Notes under the pieces: generated by a model
What the model was told of the DNA's origin: nothing
The model's database searches: none
What the model saw: the letters and a program-made list of their open reading frames with translations, nothing else
Program-made: the position numbers and the translations under genes
Source: Pseudomonadota bacterium
GTDB lineage: Bacteria > Pseudomonadota > Gammaproteobacteria > Pseudomonadales > Pseudohongiellaceae
Direction: 5' to 3'
Length of the DNA stretch: 7,037 nucleotides
Assembly (NCBI GenBank): GCA_022563075.1
Contig: JADFOC010000139.1
Location: forward strand, 1-7,037
Shown: positions 6,331 through 7,037 of the stretch, in pieces
Layout of the letters: the number at the start of each line of letters is the position of its first letter
How positions within the stretch are numbered: the stretch's first letter is position 1

Positions 6331-6385
6331 GCATCCTCGTCCGCAGGGGGGAAGCTCGAATGGAGGGGGAGTCAACTACAGGAAT

Positions 6386-6414
6386 TTTCCTAGGCGCCGT
6401 GTAGCACGTATTAT
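6386..6414 (+). promoter_or_regulatory. Possible promoter of the formate dehydrogenase gene
   Basis: TATTAT (6409-6414) is a good -10 box; 17 bases upstream stands TTTCCT (6386-6391), which matches only three of six -35 bases. Transcription would begin near 6421, about 23 bases before the ATG. A weak -35 box would fit a promoter that needs an activator, but it may also mean the call is wrong. Confidence 0.35.
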
Positions 6415-6433
6415 GAACCCTACAACTACCTAT

Positions 6434-6438
6434 AGGTG
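6434..6438 (+). promoter_or_regulatory. Ribosome binding site of formate dehydrogenase
   Basis: AGGTG lies five bases before the ATG at 6444 and supports that start. It sits partly within the palindrome CCTATAGG (6429-6436). Confidence 0.6.
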
Positions 6439-6443
6439 TATAA

Positions 6444-7037
6444 ATGAGTAAAGAAAAACTAAAAGTTGTGTGCGTTTTATATGATGATCCTATAGATGGA
6501 TATCCACCAGAATACGCCCGTCCCGATATTCCCGAGCTTCCCAATTATGCTGATGGGCAAACAATGCCATCACCAAACGCAATAGATTTTCGTCCTGGTG
6601 ATCTCCTTGGCTGTGTTTCTGGAGAGCTTGGTCTGCGCAAGTTCGTAGAAGACCGCGGCCATACATTTGTGGTTACATCGGATAAAGATGGTTCAGATTC
6701 TGTATTAGAGAAAGAACTTGTTGATGCTGATGTTGTTATTTCACAGCCATTTTGGCCCGCCTACATAACTGCAGAAAGGATTGCTAAATCGCCAAAGTTA
6801 AAAATGGCGATTACCGCAGGTATCGGTTCAGACCATGTAGATCTACAAGCAGCAATCGATAACGATATTACCGTAACTGAGGTTACTTATTGCAACAGTA
6901 TCAGCGTGTCCGAGCATGTTGTAATGATGATCTTGAGCCTCGTTCGCAATTATATTCCATCATACAACTGGGTTATCAAGGGTGGATGGAATATTTCTGA
7001 TTGTGTATCTAGATCTTATGATGTTGAAGGAATGCAT
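6444..7037 (+). CDS. fdh: NAD-dependent formate dehydrogenase, N-terminal 198 residues (runs off the right edge)
   Basis: Metal-free, soluble enzyme of the D-2-hydroxyacid dehydrogenase family that oxidises formate to CO2 with reduction of NAD+. The sequence follows the well-studied Pseudomonas sp. 101 enzyme almost without gaps, with numbering shifted by five: VVCVLYDDP at 8-16, GQTMPSPNAIDF at 38-49, SGELGLRKF at 59-67, QPFWPAY at 101-107 (P102 and F103 equal Pro97 and Phe98 of the substrate pocket), AGIGSDHVD at 125-133 (I127 and G128 equal Ile122 and Gly123), and TYCNSISVSEHVVMM at 148-162 (N151 equals formate-binding Asn146). The Rossmann glycine motif, catalytic arginine and histidine lie beyond the window. 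The gene is A+T-rich next to the minus-strand block: four hand-counted 60-base lines total 93 G+C of 240 (39%), against 51-62% in three lines from the other genes. This suggests a different origin. Likely role: energy from, or detoxification of, formate, for example during C1 metabolism. Confidence 0.96.
   Translation, partial: MSKEKLKVVCVLYDDPIDGYPPEYARPDIPELPNYADGQTMPSPNAIDFRPGDLLGCVSGELGLRKFVEDRGHTFVVTSDKDGSDSVLEKELVDADVVISQPFWPAYITAERIAKSPKLKMAITAGIGSDHVDLQAAIDNDITVTEVTYCNSISVSEHVVMMILSLVRNYIPSYNWVIKGGWNISDCVSRSYDVEGMH

Larger units (their letters stand above)
5877..6443. other. 567-base gap with no convincing gene
   Basis: The open frames here (plus 6053 and 6109; minus 6074 and 6093) are short and have no recognisable product. 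Contents: a GTCGT-gtt-ACGAC inverted repeat (6068-6080); a possible degraded small minus-strand ORF (6115-6290); a 14-base palindrome-like site (6317-6330); two G-runs (6346-6352 and 6365-6369); and the promoter and ribosome site of the formate dehydrogenase gene at the right end. No terminator with a U-run was found after the 134-residue protein gene. The gap may mark the edge of a transferred segment. Confidence 0.5.

Noticed and set aside
6346..6369. Two G-runs as a G-quadruplex
   Set aside because: Only G7 and G5 runs plus isolated GG pairs are present; four tracts of three guanines cannot be made with confidence.
6109..6393. 94-codon plus-strand ORF before fdh
   Set aside because: Serine-rich low-pattern product with no ribosome site or family resemblance.

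Overview
The window looks like a chromosomal stretch of a gammaproteobacterium. The N-terminus of IleRS is close to the enterobacterial/pseudomonad type, ribF lies directly upstream of ileS as is usual in that class, and the other proteins have their clearest relatives there. I cannot name a genus. No rRNA, tRNA, CRISPR array or insertion sequence was seen.

Layout: positions 5217 to 1 are a continuous minus-strand block. In transcription order it holds (1) a membrane-anchored ATP-grasp ligase, (2) a two-domain acyltransferase (PlsC-like plus OlsB-like GNAT, the OlsF architecture) whose start overlaps the end of the ligase gene, (3) a 75-residue two-helix membrane protein, (4) ribF, with its own strong promoter-like sequence, and (5) the 5' third of ileS, which runs off the left edge. 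Genes 1 to 3 look like one lipid-related transcription unit: the acyltransferase could make an ornithine-type or other aminoacyl lipid, and the ligase could supply or modify its amino-acid head group. That pathway is inferred. Genes 4 and 5 are the conserved FAD-synthesis/translation pair. The 167-base spacer between them holds a mini-ORF with a near-perfect Shine-Dalgarno sequence and mutually exclusive stems, one of which would cover that Shine-Dalgarno sequence.

Positions 5218-5471 are a divergent intergenic region. To its right, on the plus strand, lie a 134-residue two-helix membrane protein of unknown function and then a 567-base stretch without a convincing gene. The window ends inside a plus-strand NAD-dependent formate dehydrogenase gene (first 198 codons). 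That gene is visibly poorer in G+C than the minus-strand block, so the stretch before it may be a junction with acquired DNA.

The most interesting material is the ATP-grasp/OlsF-like/small membrane protein cluster (2096-5217) and the structured leader in front of ileS (848-1014).
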